Shown piece after piece: positions 1 through 10,360 of a stretch of DNA of 64,000 nt (position 1 is the stretch's first letter; each line of letters begins with the position of its first letter). This stretch comes from Symbiodinium sp. CCMP2592 (lineage: Eukaryota > Sar > Dinophyceae > Suessiales > Symbiodiniaceae): contig CAJNDT010006136.1 of the NCBI GenBank assembly GCA_905221615.1, forward strand, positions 1,404,501 through 1,468,500, written 5' to 3'. A program made the position numbers and the translations under genes. The notes below the pieces were generated by a model that did not search any database, was not told the origin of the DNA, and saw only the letters and a program-made list of their open reading frames with translations.

Positions 1-245
1 CCACACCACCCCAAGGCACAGAACCCCAGGAGTTTAAAGACTCCACCCCGCTGTTGACCTTGGAATCTTTGAAAGCTTTGGTGCATGTGAGCAGCATAGC
101 TAGTGCATTGCACCGCGACGTCAAGCGCGTACAGAAACGCAATTGCATAGCAGTGATTGCCAGGATTGTGGAGGCTAAAATTGGGTATATTACAGCTTAG
201 GGTGAGGCCCGGGCTGCAAAGGTTGAGCTCAGCTGTTGCCATCAT
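1..245 (-). CDS. LINE ORF3, partial (left edge), cysteine-protease-like start
   Basis: This frame opens with two ATG codons (245 and 242) lying on the TGA stop of the ORF2 continuation, so translation could pass by termination-reinitiation. It stays open to base 1, giving about 81 codons of a longer protein. About 22 residues in comes N-P-G-N-H-C-Y-A followed by a hydrophobic helix. This resembles the cysteine box (GNxCY) of C19 ubiquitin-specific peptidases. Some LINE clades are known to carry cysteine proteases (OTU-like in Dualen/RandI, for example), so a protease ORF is not out of place. The histidine and aspartate boxes would lie outside the window, so activity cannot be judged. The frame is seen; the family is inferred from one motif. 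Confidence 0.5.
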   Translation of the reverse strand, partial: MMATAELNLCSPGLTLSCNIPNFSLHNPGNHCYAIAFLYALDVAVQCTSYAAHMHQSFQRFQGQQRGGVFKLLGFCALGWC

Positions 246-1276
246 CGTCCGTACACCAGCTGTGCTAGCTGTTCCGCTAGAGGGGACCTCTTGAGGGTCC
301 CGCGTTTGAGGCTCACTCCCACCAGTTGCCAGGTGGCACTGCCCAACAGTGTGCACATTGTCTCGTGCATCTCGTTGGCACGTTCTCCCCTCAAGGAGAT
401 TTGCAGAATGAACGTGGCCTGGGGTTTGGGACCAGTCTGTGCTTCGAGAACCTTCAGGGATTGGGTGCTGTTGAACTGTTGAACAATCTCGCCCTTCATG
501 TTCTCCAGCAGGAAGGTGTATTGTCTCACTATCTCCTGATGGCTCATGCACGTGCGGGAGGTGTCCTGCACAAGTTTCCGAGTCTTGTGGCAGAATTTCA
601 AGAAGGTCCAATCCCCTTTGTCGTTCATCCAACCCGCCGCCTGGAGCTTCCCCTGGCCTTCGCTCGTGGATACCATCTTCTGAATCCGGGCTAAGTTTTC
701 CCGAATCAAGCAAGCCATGAGTAGCGTTCGCAGTGGGGACGTGATCTGTGGGTCGCCGCTGCTGTCCTGTGTCTTCTGATGAAACTGCTGAGAGATCGAG
801 TGCAAGTTGGGAATGATGCTGGCGTAATCCTGTCTGACAAACAGGATGAACACCTTGTCCACTCGCTGAGCTGCTAACATGTCCTCGTGTTGCAACATCA
901 GTTTGATGATTGCCCTCAGGTTGGGATCCATGGCATTCAGCAGGGGCTGTGGCTGATGGTGCTTCGGTCCTCGTTGCCCTCGGGCTGCAAACGGATGTTG
1001 CCCTCGTCGCTGTAGCTGGGTGTTGCCATTGGGAACGAAGAGAGGATTGGGTTCCGGGCGCGGGCGCTTTGGGGGCTGATTGGCCTCCTCCAGATTGGGA
1101 AGACCCTCCGGATCCAGCTCCACCTCCTGCTTGGTTTCCTGCTTGGCCTTTGCCAGCAGCGAAGGATCGCAGAAGGCGAAGATGCTGGCCTCCGGATTCA
1201 CCTCTGTCGCCTCGAGCAGTGACCTGAGACCATTGGTAGCGGAGCCGTGCAGCACACACTTGATAAAGAATGACAC
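242..1276 (-). CDS. LINE ORF2 C-terminal continuation in shifted frame
   Basis: An open frame of 344 codons ends at TGA 242-244 and begins at a GTG, not a convincing start. Its codons favour G or C in third position, and its product is a natural-looking mixed helical protein: a basic proline-rich linker (PPKRPRPEP), then a long helical region (residues about 115-340). I read it as the C-terminal part of ORF2, reached by a one-base skip or put out of frame by loss of two bases in the CA/GT run at about 1251-1259. The upstream ORF2 frame also stays open through the same stretch but gives Gly/Ser/Gln-rich, compositionally odd protein. No known domain recognised. Confidence 0.6.
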   Translation of the reverse strand: MSFFIKCVLHGSATNGLRSLLEATEVNPEASIFAFCDPSLLAKAKQETKQEVELDPEGLPNLEEANQPPKRPRPEPNPLFVPNGNTQLQRRGQHPFAARGQRGPKHHQPQPLLNAMDPNLRAIIKLMLQHEDMLAAQRVDKVFILFVRQDYASIIPNLHSISQQFHQKTQDSSGDPQITSPLRTLLMACLIRENLARIQKMVSTSEGQGKLQAAGWMNDKGDWTFLKFCHKTRKLVQDTSRTCMSHQEIVRQYTFLLENMKGEIVQQFNSTQSLKVLEAQTGPKPQATFILQISLRGERANEMHETMCTLLGSATWQLVGVSLKRGTLKRSPLAEQLAQLVYGR

Positions 1277-4200
1277 ACTGCTGGGAATGTCGACCCGGGG
1301 CTCCTACATTGCCTTTGCACCAGGGGCAAGTGCGTCCACGGACCAGCTGGCTTTTGAAGCTATGGCACAGTTCAAGGGTGCTTTTGTGCAGACCTGGGGT
1401 TTCGGTGTCATGAATCTGCATATGCTGTTTCATATGGGTGAAGCTGGCAACCCACATGTGGCAAATGCTGCAATGCGACCTGAGCTCGACACGTAGAGCA
1501 GAGTCCCGTAGGAGGTTTTCCCAGTCATGCTGTTTGCTGCGAAAGAGCTGACGATCTACAAGAGGCACATTCTGTTTTATACCATGATCCGCATCTGTCG
1601 GCTCAGAGGCCGTCGGAAGACCCAGGTCCGTGACCTTGGAGTCGCGGCAAGAGTCTGGACATTTACTCTGGCTTTCTCCTCCGAGCTTCGTGCAAGCTCC
1701 ACTTTCTATGTGTTGCTTGAGATTTTGCCAGCGGTAAAAGGACCTGAGGCAAAGCTGGCATCTCGGGAGACCACCACAGGCATGAAGCCGGGGGACAAAC
1801 TTGGTGGGCTCACAAGCTGCACGTGGAGGAAGAATGCCGTGGCTGACCTGACAATGTATGCGCATTGCATTCTCCGTCAGGAAGAATGCATCACACTCCG
1901 GACACGGGATTTGCGGGACTTCGGAGTCCGACACGTTGGCATCATGTTGCTCCTGCTGTTGCACCTGATGCTGGAGCTGGGCCTCCAGGTGACACAAATG
2001 ATCAAGGATACCTGGCTGTGTTGTGATGTCAGGTGACATTACTGCCTTCCGCTGCAGATTTTCTCGAAAGCTGGTCAGGGCTTTGAGGAGCATTCGGCCT
2101 GGCATGTCCATCGCGGCTTGCTGCCATATGGCTGTGTTGGGGAGATGTGTTAGATGAGCTGGCTGCCTCTGGATTGCCCGAAGATGTCGGGTGCAGGCCT
2201 TGGTGAGCTTGTCCAGACCATGTCCCGTGACACCTACAGCCGGCAGAGAATAAAGCATGCTGGTGGAGACACAGGCTCGCCACAATCTTTCACGGTGTCG
2301 CGTGCTAAGGTGGTGGTGGCCATTTAAGGGTTTCCGGATAGCTTGATACTTGGCCTGTCCAGCCTGCAAACGATGGCGGAGGTTTCTGTCAAGGCGGTGA
2401 TGATACGTGACCTTTGTACCGAGATACTCATGCTCATCTTTGATGGGGATGAGTTCCTCTCGCCCGCAGACAGTGATGACAAGGTGCCTGACTCCGTTCT
2501 GAAGGCGAGTGTGCTCGTACATAATTGCCTTGGCCTCTTTGCCTTCAAGTCGCAATAAAATCGCAGTTTTACGATAGTTTATGGACATTTTAAAGGATAC
2601 CAAGGTTTCCAAGACTACTACCAGCTGTGCAAGCGCATTCTGCCAGTCCTGACGATTCCGGATAAGCCAATGACACCAATGATCATCCGCAAATAACACG
2701 AGGGTTTGTTGAAGCCAATGTGGCCCAAGCTTGTTCCGCAGTGCTTGCATGAGGGCTACAGTATAAAAACTCCAGAGGAAGGGAGCTATGCAGCAACCCT
2801 GCTTTAGTCCATTAGTCGTGGTTTGCCCTTTGGTGCTATCCCCGGCACGAAAAACATACTGGGCATCAAGATGCAATTGTTGGATGATCTGAATTGTGTC
2901 CGGATCCACCCCATGCTCGGCCAATGTGCCGTAGACAATGGGTCTGCTGGTGAGGTCATAGGCTTTCGACAGATCTAAGGAAAGACTCAAGGCTCCGATG
3001 CAGGCCAGTTTCCTTTTACCTTCATACTGTTGGAATCGATCAACACAGTTGGTTCGTAGCAAGACACGTGCCTCCTCAAAATGCATATGTACCCTAAGAA
3101 TTGCATCGAAGGTGCCACGCTGGCGCGCGTAGGCATACTGAGGAAGATCTTTAACTAAAGGGAGAAGTACATCCAACAGATTTTGCCTAAGGACCCCGGC
3201 AATGACCTTTGCACTGGGGCATTGCAGCCCAATGGGTCGCATGTTTTCCACAGCTGTGGGTGGCTTGGTGGGTTTAGGGATGAGAGTGATGAATGCATCA
3301 TGTAGCTTGTCCTGAAGGCATTCACTGCTGCCCGCCTTGAAGTGCTGTTGGAAGGCTTCGTTCAGGACAGGTGCGATTGTCCCTGCACAGCACTTCCAAA
3401 GGGCGGCAGGAGCAACACCCTGTGGCACAGCCTTGAAGAAACCAAGCTTCTGGAGCTCCACCTGAACCTCCTGATGTGTGTGAGGCCAATCCTGTTGGAG
3501 AACCATGATGTTGTCTACGTCTGGTATGGTGCAGAAGGTGTCCTTGGCATAAGCCAGCATGGCTTGAAGGGAAGCCTCTTTCCCGAGAGGCTGACCTTGC
3601 GGGTCACGCAGACGGGAGATGATTTTGCAGCTTCTGGGAGCCAGGCTTCGCACAATTTTGTGAAGCACACGCTGGTCCCCCTTGGCTGCAGCGGACTCAG
3701 CTTCAGCGAGCTTGTCCAACAGGGACTGTCGCTTGAGTTGCCGACTTTGCTCTCGAAGCAGCTTGGAGGCCTTGGCAAAGGCACAGGCTTCCCTCCATTT
3801 AAGGAAGACAGAGTGCGGCACGGTAATGCGGGGCGCCTTGAGCACCCGATACAGTTGCCAGGTGTGCTCGGCTGAGGCACGGAAGACACCCTGGGCACTG
3901 ATTCGATTATCTTGCACACTTCTGGGCGGGAAGTGTTGCACAGCTGCATCAAGTAGAATCTGATTGATATTGTTGCGGACTAGCAGCAGGTCATGTGAGG
4001 AGCCCGCAAGGGTCGCGAGCCTATCCCCAACGTCACACTGTAGGGCCTGGGCTGCAGCACTGTTGGAGTGCAATGCAATCAACAGGTCATCCTTTGCAAA
4101 GGCTGCTGGAGTCGGGTGACCCTCCGGCGGCCGTCGACAGAACGGCACAACTGGGAGGATGGCCTCCACAGGCCAATGTCCGGCGAGACTGTAGGCTTTG

Positions 4201-5651
4201 ACGGGGAAAAGATGGTTGGGCTTGGCATATCTGGCCTGGCCTTTGGCATCAGCAAGTTTAGTAATTACATAGTCAATTCTTGTGCGACTCGAAGATGATT
4301 CGTAAGTATGACCCGGATTTGCATGCCAGCTGTTCAGCACACACAGGTCACACGTCTCAAGAAGACGATGCAATTGCTTATCCCCCTTCTGGCCTTCGGT
4401 AAGGTGTGACGCCCCAACATGGGGTCTGCAAGCAGCCAGCTGCGAATTGAAGTCTCCTCCAAGTACAAGCGAGTTTCTCTGAGGTAGGTGATTGACAAGG
4501 GCAGTGAGTTTGCCCCAAATATCGGCTCTGTATTTCTGGTTGAGATCGGGCGTAAGGTTGGGACGATGTACATGTTGATAGAGGCCAATAATGTCCACAT
4601 TGAGCTGACTCTTTTTGTGCAGGGCTCGAGCATGCAACAAGCGACCCGGATATATCTCATTGATCGAAGGATCACTGAAGACATCTTGGCGTAGCATGAT
4701 GAGTATGCCTCCATATCTATCCACCGCTAAGTTCGAATCATAGCCGGAGGAATGAGTGCAAAGCCATTGGCCACTCCTAAAGTCGCTGTTTGATTGCCAG
4801 TGAGTTTCTTGCAAGATGACAGCATCAGAGGTGGCTTCTGAATCCAACCAAGCAACTAGTTCCTGAAAAGCAGGGCCCGAGAGGCCTCCCGTGTTCCAGC
4901 TAAAGACTCTTATGGTGGGATGTCGGGTGCATCCTGGAAGTCGCCTACGGGAATGCTTAAGGAGCGGGGAGGGGTCCACATGCGCTAGGGCATTAAGGGA
5001 GACAGAGGTGTGCCACTGTCCCCGGTAGAAGGTCCCGCCTTCCAAGGAACGGGCTGCACGGTTCCTGGCACGACGATATGCTCTTTTGGTGGCTTCAGGG
5101 AGTCGGGATCCTATGTTGTGGCCTTCTCTTGGCGCTGTGCCGTGTCGCTTCCCCCACTCCGAAGGGTGAGGTCCCCCACCTACCACGGCATTAGGTGGAA
5201 CCCTCGCTCCAGCTGCAGATGAAAGCTGAGTCAGGCTGATGATTGCTAACCTGCAGCCAGCGGACTTGGGACCGCTGCAGCCATTACCTGACAGTGAGTT
5301 TCGTTCATGGTGCTTTGGGGGCTTACGGGGATTATTGGGATTATGGCCTTGGTGGCACTTCCGCTGCGGAGCGGGCTTCATGTCAGCACTTGGTGCACAG
5401 GCCGCGTTCCATGCAGAACGCCTGGGGCATGTGGGGCCAGGATTCTGAGGTTGCAGAGGGTTAGTAGGGTGATGGGACTTAAACAGTCTGGGTTTCCTAC
5501 GGGAGTAATCGTGACCACACAGGGGCATATAAGGACTAGACCCCCAAAAGGGATGTGGTGGGATGAGGCGCAGGTGCCTTCGGAATCTTCTGGCTCGTAG
5601 GAGTGGTGCCCGGTATGGAGCAAGTGTGCCATGCCAGGGAAGTTCATTCAT
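1277..5651 (-). CDS. LINE ORF2: APE endonuclease, reverse transcriptase, zinc fingers
   Basis: A continuous frame of about 1,458 codons. It copies the element's RNA into DNA at a nick made by its own endonuclease (target-primed reverse transcription). The start is the ATG at 5651, inside the end of ORF1. A Pro/Arg-rich leader (5650-4930) precedes the endonuclease: SWNTGG near 4885, ETHW at 4797-4808, GGDFNS near 4450, RIDYV at 4266-4280 and GHWP near 4175. The reverse transcriptase follows: RPIGLQ near 3230, DLSKAYD near 2965 (motif A), KQGCC near 2795 (motif B), FADD near 2685 (motif C), NYRKT and EYLG. Three C2H2 or C2HC fingers and a C-x2-C-x9-H-x3-C finger lie between about 1935 and 1276. 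All catalytic motifs I could identify are present. The frame breaks at about 1276. Confidence 0.85.
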
Positions 5652-6285
5652 CTCTGGGTGCATGTCCTTCCTCAGCATCAAAAGCCCTCCAGTCCAGCAG
5701 ACGAGATCCAGTGAGGATGCGTTCGGCCATGTGCTTGGTAGCCATCCAATCACATGTTGCCAGGTGCCTCCTCGTCCAGCCGACGCGTGCTCCCAGGGTA
5801 CGGTTGGTAGCTCCAGGCATGGTGGCCAAAAGCTCCCGACGGTGCAGGTTGACCAGAAGATCCTTGGCCCTTTCCAGAGGAGGTCCTTGTAGCACCAAGG
5901 ACACAACACTTGGGACTTCCGTCGAGTCAGAAGAGTCCTCGCTGGGGTCCTCGATGTCGTCGGAGTCCACATCCATCCGTAAAGGTGAAGGGTTTCTGCC
6001 ATGGATCCTGAAGGCCGGTCCCACAGTTTGTGGTTGGGGCGGAGGTGGCCCCCTCGGTGCATCTGGCGCTTCGGGCTGCAGTCGTCGACGGCGAGCTCGA
6101 TGCCCACGATCAACGTCATCATCAGCAGCGCCCATATCCTCGATCGGGTCGCCCGCGGTGCCATCCAGCTGTGCAGCTGGCTTCCGCATCCGCACTCCAT
6201 GAGGGCCCATCCAAAGGCAAAGCCCAAACACCACCACAACACCCCGAAACAAAGCCCCGAACCAGAGCCCTCTACGGGGCACCAC
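5644..6285 (-). CDS. LINE ORF1, nucleic-acid-binding-like
   Basis: A frame of 213 codons directly upstream of ORF2; its stop (TGA 5644-5646) overlaps the ORF2 ATG (5651-5649), eight bases shared. ORF1 proteins of LINEs usually coat the RNA. The product has a hydrophobic N-terminal stretch, an acidic and basic middle (DDDVDRGHRARRRR), a Pro-rich segment, an acidic Ser/Asp run and a folded-looking C-terminal part with a CDW motif. No RRM or esterase domain is recognisable. A later in-frame Met near 6207 or 6189 may be the true start, since the first 25 residues look unlike the rest. Confidence 0.6.
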   Translation of the reverse strand: MVPRRGLWFGALFRGVVVVFGLCLWMGPHGVRMRKPAAQLDGTAGDPIEDMGAADDDVDRGHRARRRRLQPEAPDAPRGPPPPQPQTVGPAFRIHGRNPSPLRMDVDSDDIEDPSEDSSDSTEVPSVVSLVLQGPPLERAKDLLVNLHRRELLATMPGATNRTLGARVGWTRRHLATCDWMATKHMAERILTGSRLLDWRAFDAEEGHAPRDE

Positions 6286-6440
6286 TCACAGTCTCGGGCC
6301 GTGGAGCTTAAATCTCGTCATCATAGTCATCATGAGCGCCATCGTCATCATAACAGTCGCCACTGTACTGTAGTAATACTGCGAGCCGGGACCCGAAACC
6401 GTAAACCCTCAACCCCTACACCCTAAACCCCTAAACCCTC
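6286..6440 (-). other. 5' flank of the LINE and junction with telomere-like DNA
   Basis: Upstream of ORF1 the sequence is a CAT/CGT-rich imperfect trinucleotide run (about 6315-6365), then CCCTAAA-type repeats from about 6400. This is the probable 5' end of the element. No target-site duplication can be tested because the 3' end is outside the window. Confidence 0.4.
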
Positions 6441-6457
6441 GGGGGACCTAATCGAAG

Positions 6458-6533
6458 TTTGCAGCGGTCGGGTTTCAGATTCGGGTCACAGTGCTCGCTC
6501 TCCTAAGCCGCATGGACATCGAATCTTCAAGAC
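6458..6533 (+). CDS. Candidate exon, possible TM3 of the MFS transporter
   Basis: An AG/GT-bounded island whose best frame encodes a hydrophobic segment (FAAVGFQIRVTVLALLS) ahead of a polar end. Its position just before the TM4 exon and its character would suit TM3 of the transporter. It is preceded by a CCCTAAA tract. Its exit phase does not join directly to the exon at 7327, so another exon or a different boundary would be needed. Weak call. Confidence 0.3.
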
Positions 6534-6572
6534 GTCTTGGACTTCAGAATCCTAAGCCTTAAACTCCCTAAA

Positions 6573-6682
6573 CCCAGAGACTCCAATATCCCTTAATTAA
6601 GGAAAATACCTTAAATCATATTAGGGGTCCTACCATAATTTAAGGTATATATTCCTTAATTAAGGGATATTGGCGTCTCGGG
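6573..6682. mobile_element. MITE-like palindrome, family A
   Basis: About 110 bp. Ends read CCCAGAGACTCCAATATCCC and its inverted copy; inside are TTAATTAAGG and a central variable core. The near-perfect inverted repeat without coding sequence is typical of a MITE. Confidence 0.75.
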
Positions 6683-6777
6683 GAACCCTAACCCTTGAAC
6701 CCCTGACCCCAAAGCCCCACAGGGCTTGGGGTGTTCACGACCCAGGGCTGAGACGCCAGGCCTGGTTTTGCTTTTAG

Positions 6778-6880
6778 ATATATGGGTGGCTGTCAGAATT
6801 GGGGTCCCATTATGGGTCCCTAGTATGATACGGCACCTAATATTTAGGGTACCTGATTTTTGAAAACCACTCAGATACAT
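6778..6880. mobile_element. MITE-like palindrome, family B
   Basis: Terminal repeats of the GGTGGTTGTCAAAATTATGG type flank a core with ATACGGCACCTAATATTTAG, shared with the other family B copies. Confidence 0.7.
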
Positions 6881-7107
6881 GCTCTACGACGGCGTTTGGC
6901 TCGGTTTAGGGTTTGGGGCAGGTCATTTTAAAGGTTTTTTTTGGGGGGTTGTGTGCACAATTGGAGTGCTTACCCTGCGTTTGGTCATGTTTCCGAGTGT
7001 TTCATCCGACTCTAATCCACAAAACGACGTCGGTTTAGAACCCGATGCTGCCAAATGCCCAATCAGCCTCAAGCCCTATCAAGCTCAAAGTCTAAATCCT
7101 TGTTGAT

Positions 7108-7220
7108 GCTACATGGGAGTTTCCGAAAATAGGGGATGCCATATGTTGGGGTCCTTGTAATAAGGATCCTTCTATTTAGGGTACCATATTAGGGTCCCCT
7201 ATTTTCGGAAACTCCCACAT
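7108..7220. mobile_element. MITE-like palindrome, family H
   Basis: Ends GGGAGTTTCCGAAAATAGGG and its inverse. The second copy in this window is at 49487-49600. Confidence 0.75.
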
Positions 7221-7326
7221 GTGCATCATGCAACAGTAGTTGGTACAAAATCGGCATGGTAGTGTAGTTTGTATAGTACAACCTTATACCAGATGTCAGA
7301 AGCCCAAGCCCCAAGAGAGGTTTCAG

Positions 7327-7421
7327 CTTCTTCTGCATCGCACGCGCACTACAAGGGATCGCCTCGGCGCTTCTAATACAGGCTTGCCGCGCTCTGTTTG
7401 GGGCCTTGCGATTGGAAGAAG
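7327..7421 (+). CDS. MFS transporter exon, TM4 with RALQG motif
   Basis: Bounded by TTTCAG and a GT donor (7422). The frame gives FFCIARALQGIASALLIQ and then ACRALFGALRLEE. The R-A-L-Q-G-I-x-S-A pattern is the conserved TM4 motif of DHA1-type major facilitators (bacterial drug/H+ antiporters and SLC18-like proteins), which move small organic solutes or amines across a membrane. It enters with one base of a split codon. The donor runs straight into G-rich GTTCAGGG sequence. The substrate cannot be inferred. TM1 and TM2 were not found and would lie left of the window, beyond the LINE. Confidence 0.75.
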
Positions 7422-7447
7422 GTTCAGGGTTGAGGGGGTTTTGGAGT

Positions 7448-7482
7448 TACCATAACCATGAATATCCTACCTTTTTCAGGAC
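7448..7482. repeat. Half copy of palindrome family M
   Basis: ACCATGAATATCCTACCTTT matches one arm of the elements at 25045 and 35989; the opposite arm is missing. Confidence 0.45.
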
Positions 7483-8898
7483 TCGTATGGGTTTGGGGTT
7501 TTGGTAGGGTTTATGTCCAAGTTTCGGGTTTAGGGGTTCCGGATTTGGTCTAGTGGTCAGGACTCAGATGCTTTCGGGTTCTATAGGAAATCATTACGTT
7601 TCGGGCTGAGGGTTCGAGGCTGTGGGTTTGGCAGACGGGGAAAGATGCCAGGGTTGCTTAGAGGCTTCTTTTCATTCTGGGATCTCAAGTATAAACAGCT
7701 ACTGTGCTGCTGCGGGAAGCACGACCTAGACATCCACGGCACCGGAGTCTGTGTTTGGTATATGTGAGAGATAGGGATTCACAGTGGATGGGCAAAATAG
7801 GCAATGTTTATTGCCCGGAAATCCGAAGACACCCGAACTCTCACACGGATACCCAAGCCATCGTAGCTTTGTTGCAGTGATTGGTCCTGGCCGCGTCTAG
7901 CAGCTTAGCGCAAGACCCTCTCCTCAAACCCCAAGCCCCTGTACTCGAAAGCACCACGACGCCGGTGGGCAACACACTCTGGAAGAGAAGAGAGAAGAAA
8001 GCTTCAGTACCTGTCTGGATGTCCAAGCACCAAGAATAACTGTAGCAATGTCGGTAGTGATGCTAACACCGCCGGAAGCAGCAATAATGAGAAGACAAAA
8101 CCTTACCATCGAACAGTAGGTTCAGCATCAGCCGACTCACGTGCGTTGCTGTGTTAGTATCTTCGCCGGCTGCACCTGACGGTTTAGGTTTCCGGGTGTT
8201 AGAGCTTCGTGATGCAGAGCCCGAAGCCTTTCATGCAGGCGAGCCCCCAGACGACGAACCGTTTCGAGGCTTGCAATCTGCTCTTTGGTTCGGGTTTTTC
8301 TTACCCGGCATGCTGAATCATAACTGGGCTTTGGAGTACCATACTTTAATACTTTTTTCTTAAAGGAACCCTTATGAAATTCAAGTATATACATTTTCCT
8401 CCCTGGTTACTTAAAAGCCCAGATAGTGCAGGGACCCTGATTAAAAGGAGACCCTGGCCATATAGCCCCAGAATAGTAGGATCCATCCAGAAGCCTGATA
8501 ACGACCCGGGGTTCGTTCCTACATTTCCCTACCTTGAACTACCAAGACCTTCTTGTTTATAGCGCTGGTGGCTTATGATAAACCCCAAAGGCACTGAGAG
8601 TAACAGGTCTTAAAGGTTACGGTTGCAGAGTCTACAGCCTATGGGTTGCACATCTTGGGGCTACGGGCCTCTAGGATTCAACGGTGACGGCTTGTAGGAT
8701 TACGTGGACCCTAAGAAACCTACCTTTCTTCGATTCCTTATAGTTTTTACTTTTTTACATAAGTCCACAGCAAAGTAGGTTCTTTAGTCTTTAGGGCTTA
8801 TAGGTGAGGCTTGAGGATACGGGGGCGGTGGGGTTCCAAGTGCCCGACATTCTGAACTCTGGAGTCCGGCAATCTCTTCATATTCGGTTTGAGGATGA

Positions 8899-8970
8899 AA
8901 GCTTCTAGGGTTTAGGGTTTCTGGGTTTTGGGTTTAGGGTTTCTGGCTTAGGGGTTTCTGGGTTTTGGGT
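8899..8970 (+). repeat. Telomere-like tract, G-rich
   Basis: Interrupted GGGTTTAGGG units with GGGTTTCTGG variants. Confidence 0.6.
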
Positions 8971-9102
8971 GTTTTTTGTTCGATGTGTATGTCTCCGTTT
9001 GTTTCGGTGGAGTCATGCTGAAGGCTCTGTGGCTTCCTTAGGGGTTAGGGTCTTATTTACAGTGTCTCAGGTCTGGGATGTTGCGGTTTCGCTTTACAGT
9101 TG

Positions 9103-9134
9103 ACGGTTTAGGGTTTAGGGTTTAGGGTTTAGGA
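9103..9134 (+). repeat. Telomere-like tract, G-rich
   Basis: Four consecutive TTTAGGG units. Confidence 0.8.
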
Positions 9135-9545
9135 AGTTTTTTGTGAGTCTGGGTGGCTGGTTCACCTTCGGCGGTATCTCCCGACTAGCTGTGGGATCTC
9201 CAAGTGATCGGGCCGGCAAGAAGCATCGGCATAAACCTACACAGACATTGAGGGCCGCTGTCAATCTCCAACGCTGTTTTTTTTCACCGTGCATCCTGCA
9301 ACGCCCGAAACAGCAAACAAACCTTCTGAGATCGAGACAAACCTATGCGAATAGCATGCAAACCACTCGAATAACTCGTAGAACATCGGGGCAGACAGGT
9401 GCAAAGCGTGCATGAGAATCAGAATGAACTCTAAAAGCCTTCGACGCCGAAGCGGCAGGCAGCACAGAGTGGCATCGCTGATTCTTGGCTAGCTTTTGTT
9501 GCATAGCATATCAGGCTCAGGGCTCGGTGTTTTATAGGTGGCCTT

Positions 9546-9656
9546 GGGAGTCGGAACCTGGTTAACAAACCCTGGGGCTATAACCCCAAAATAGTAGGGT
9601 TTACGTAAGGAGCCCTAATAAAGGCCCAAGGTTTTTAAATCAGGTTCCTACATTAC
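9546..9656. mobile_element. MITE-like palindrome, family G
   Basis: Ends GGAACCTGGTTAACAAACC and inverse; the core AACCCCAAAATAGTAGG is shared with the copy at 56444. Confidence 0.7.
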
Positions 9657-10360
9657 ACTGCTCCACCAGCCTTGGGGGGAAATTTTCCCTTGGCACTGCG
9701 GGCTGTGATCATCGAGTTTCGAGGCTGTGTGCAGAGGTTCTCACATAGCTTTGACAATCCAAAGCAACCTTAAGCCTTAAGCCTGTACCCCAATGCCTGG
9801 AGATGCTTAAGCACTCTGTCCCAGGAGGCTGTTGGATTCTCGAACCAGGCTATTCAGATCTGGTCAATAGACGCACCAGGGTTCCGTGCCATCACAGACC
9901 ACGAAGCACTTGAAAATTACTTCTCATTTTCAATATAACTCATATTACCCAATATCATCTGACATCATCATCGAATATAACCAAATCCATCCTAACACTG
10001 CACTCTAACAAATTCAATGGAATCGAACTTGAGCTTCATCATCTAATTGCTATCTAATGTATAGCCCATCATATAATGTCATATATAATCAACCCTGAGT
10101 ACGCGAAGCTCTGAGAGAATCACACTTCTTGAGGCCCAGCCCTTGCGATTCGGTATCCGAAGCCCTGTACTGTACCCACACCCGAACCCAGAACCCTGTA
10201 CCCGAAACCTACGGTTTCTGGCCTGGGGTTTACTGGGCCCTAAAATTTCTAGACCCTCAACCCAAAAACGCGGAGCTCTACAGCCAGAGCCAAAACCCTA
10301 AACCGTAGATCGTACACCCTAAACCAGACAACCTTGACCCAAAGCCCTTAAAAGGTCAAG

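Larger units (their letters stand above)
7422..10360 (+). other. Long intron of the MFS gene, one exon probably missed
   Basis: Holds half of a family M palindrome (7448-7482), telomere-like tracts (8899-8970, 9103-9134), and a family G MITE (9546-9656). The TM4 exon leaves one base while the TM5 exon starts in phase 0, so at least one exon should lie here. Stretches open on both strands at 8150-8400 and 9143-9415 are possible but unconvincing. Confidence 0.4.

Noticed and set aside
326..3963. Plus-strand frames opposite the LINE (for example 1527-2036, 3342-3875)
   Set aside because: Antisense shadows of ORF2, whose endonuclease, RT and zinc-finger motifs fix the strand.
4334..4714. Minus frame of 126 codons in the endonuclease region
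   Set aside because: Out of phase with the endonuclease motifs, which lie in the frame one base away.
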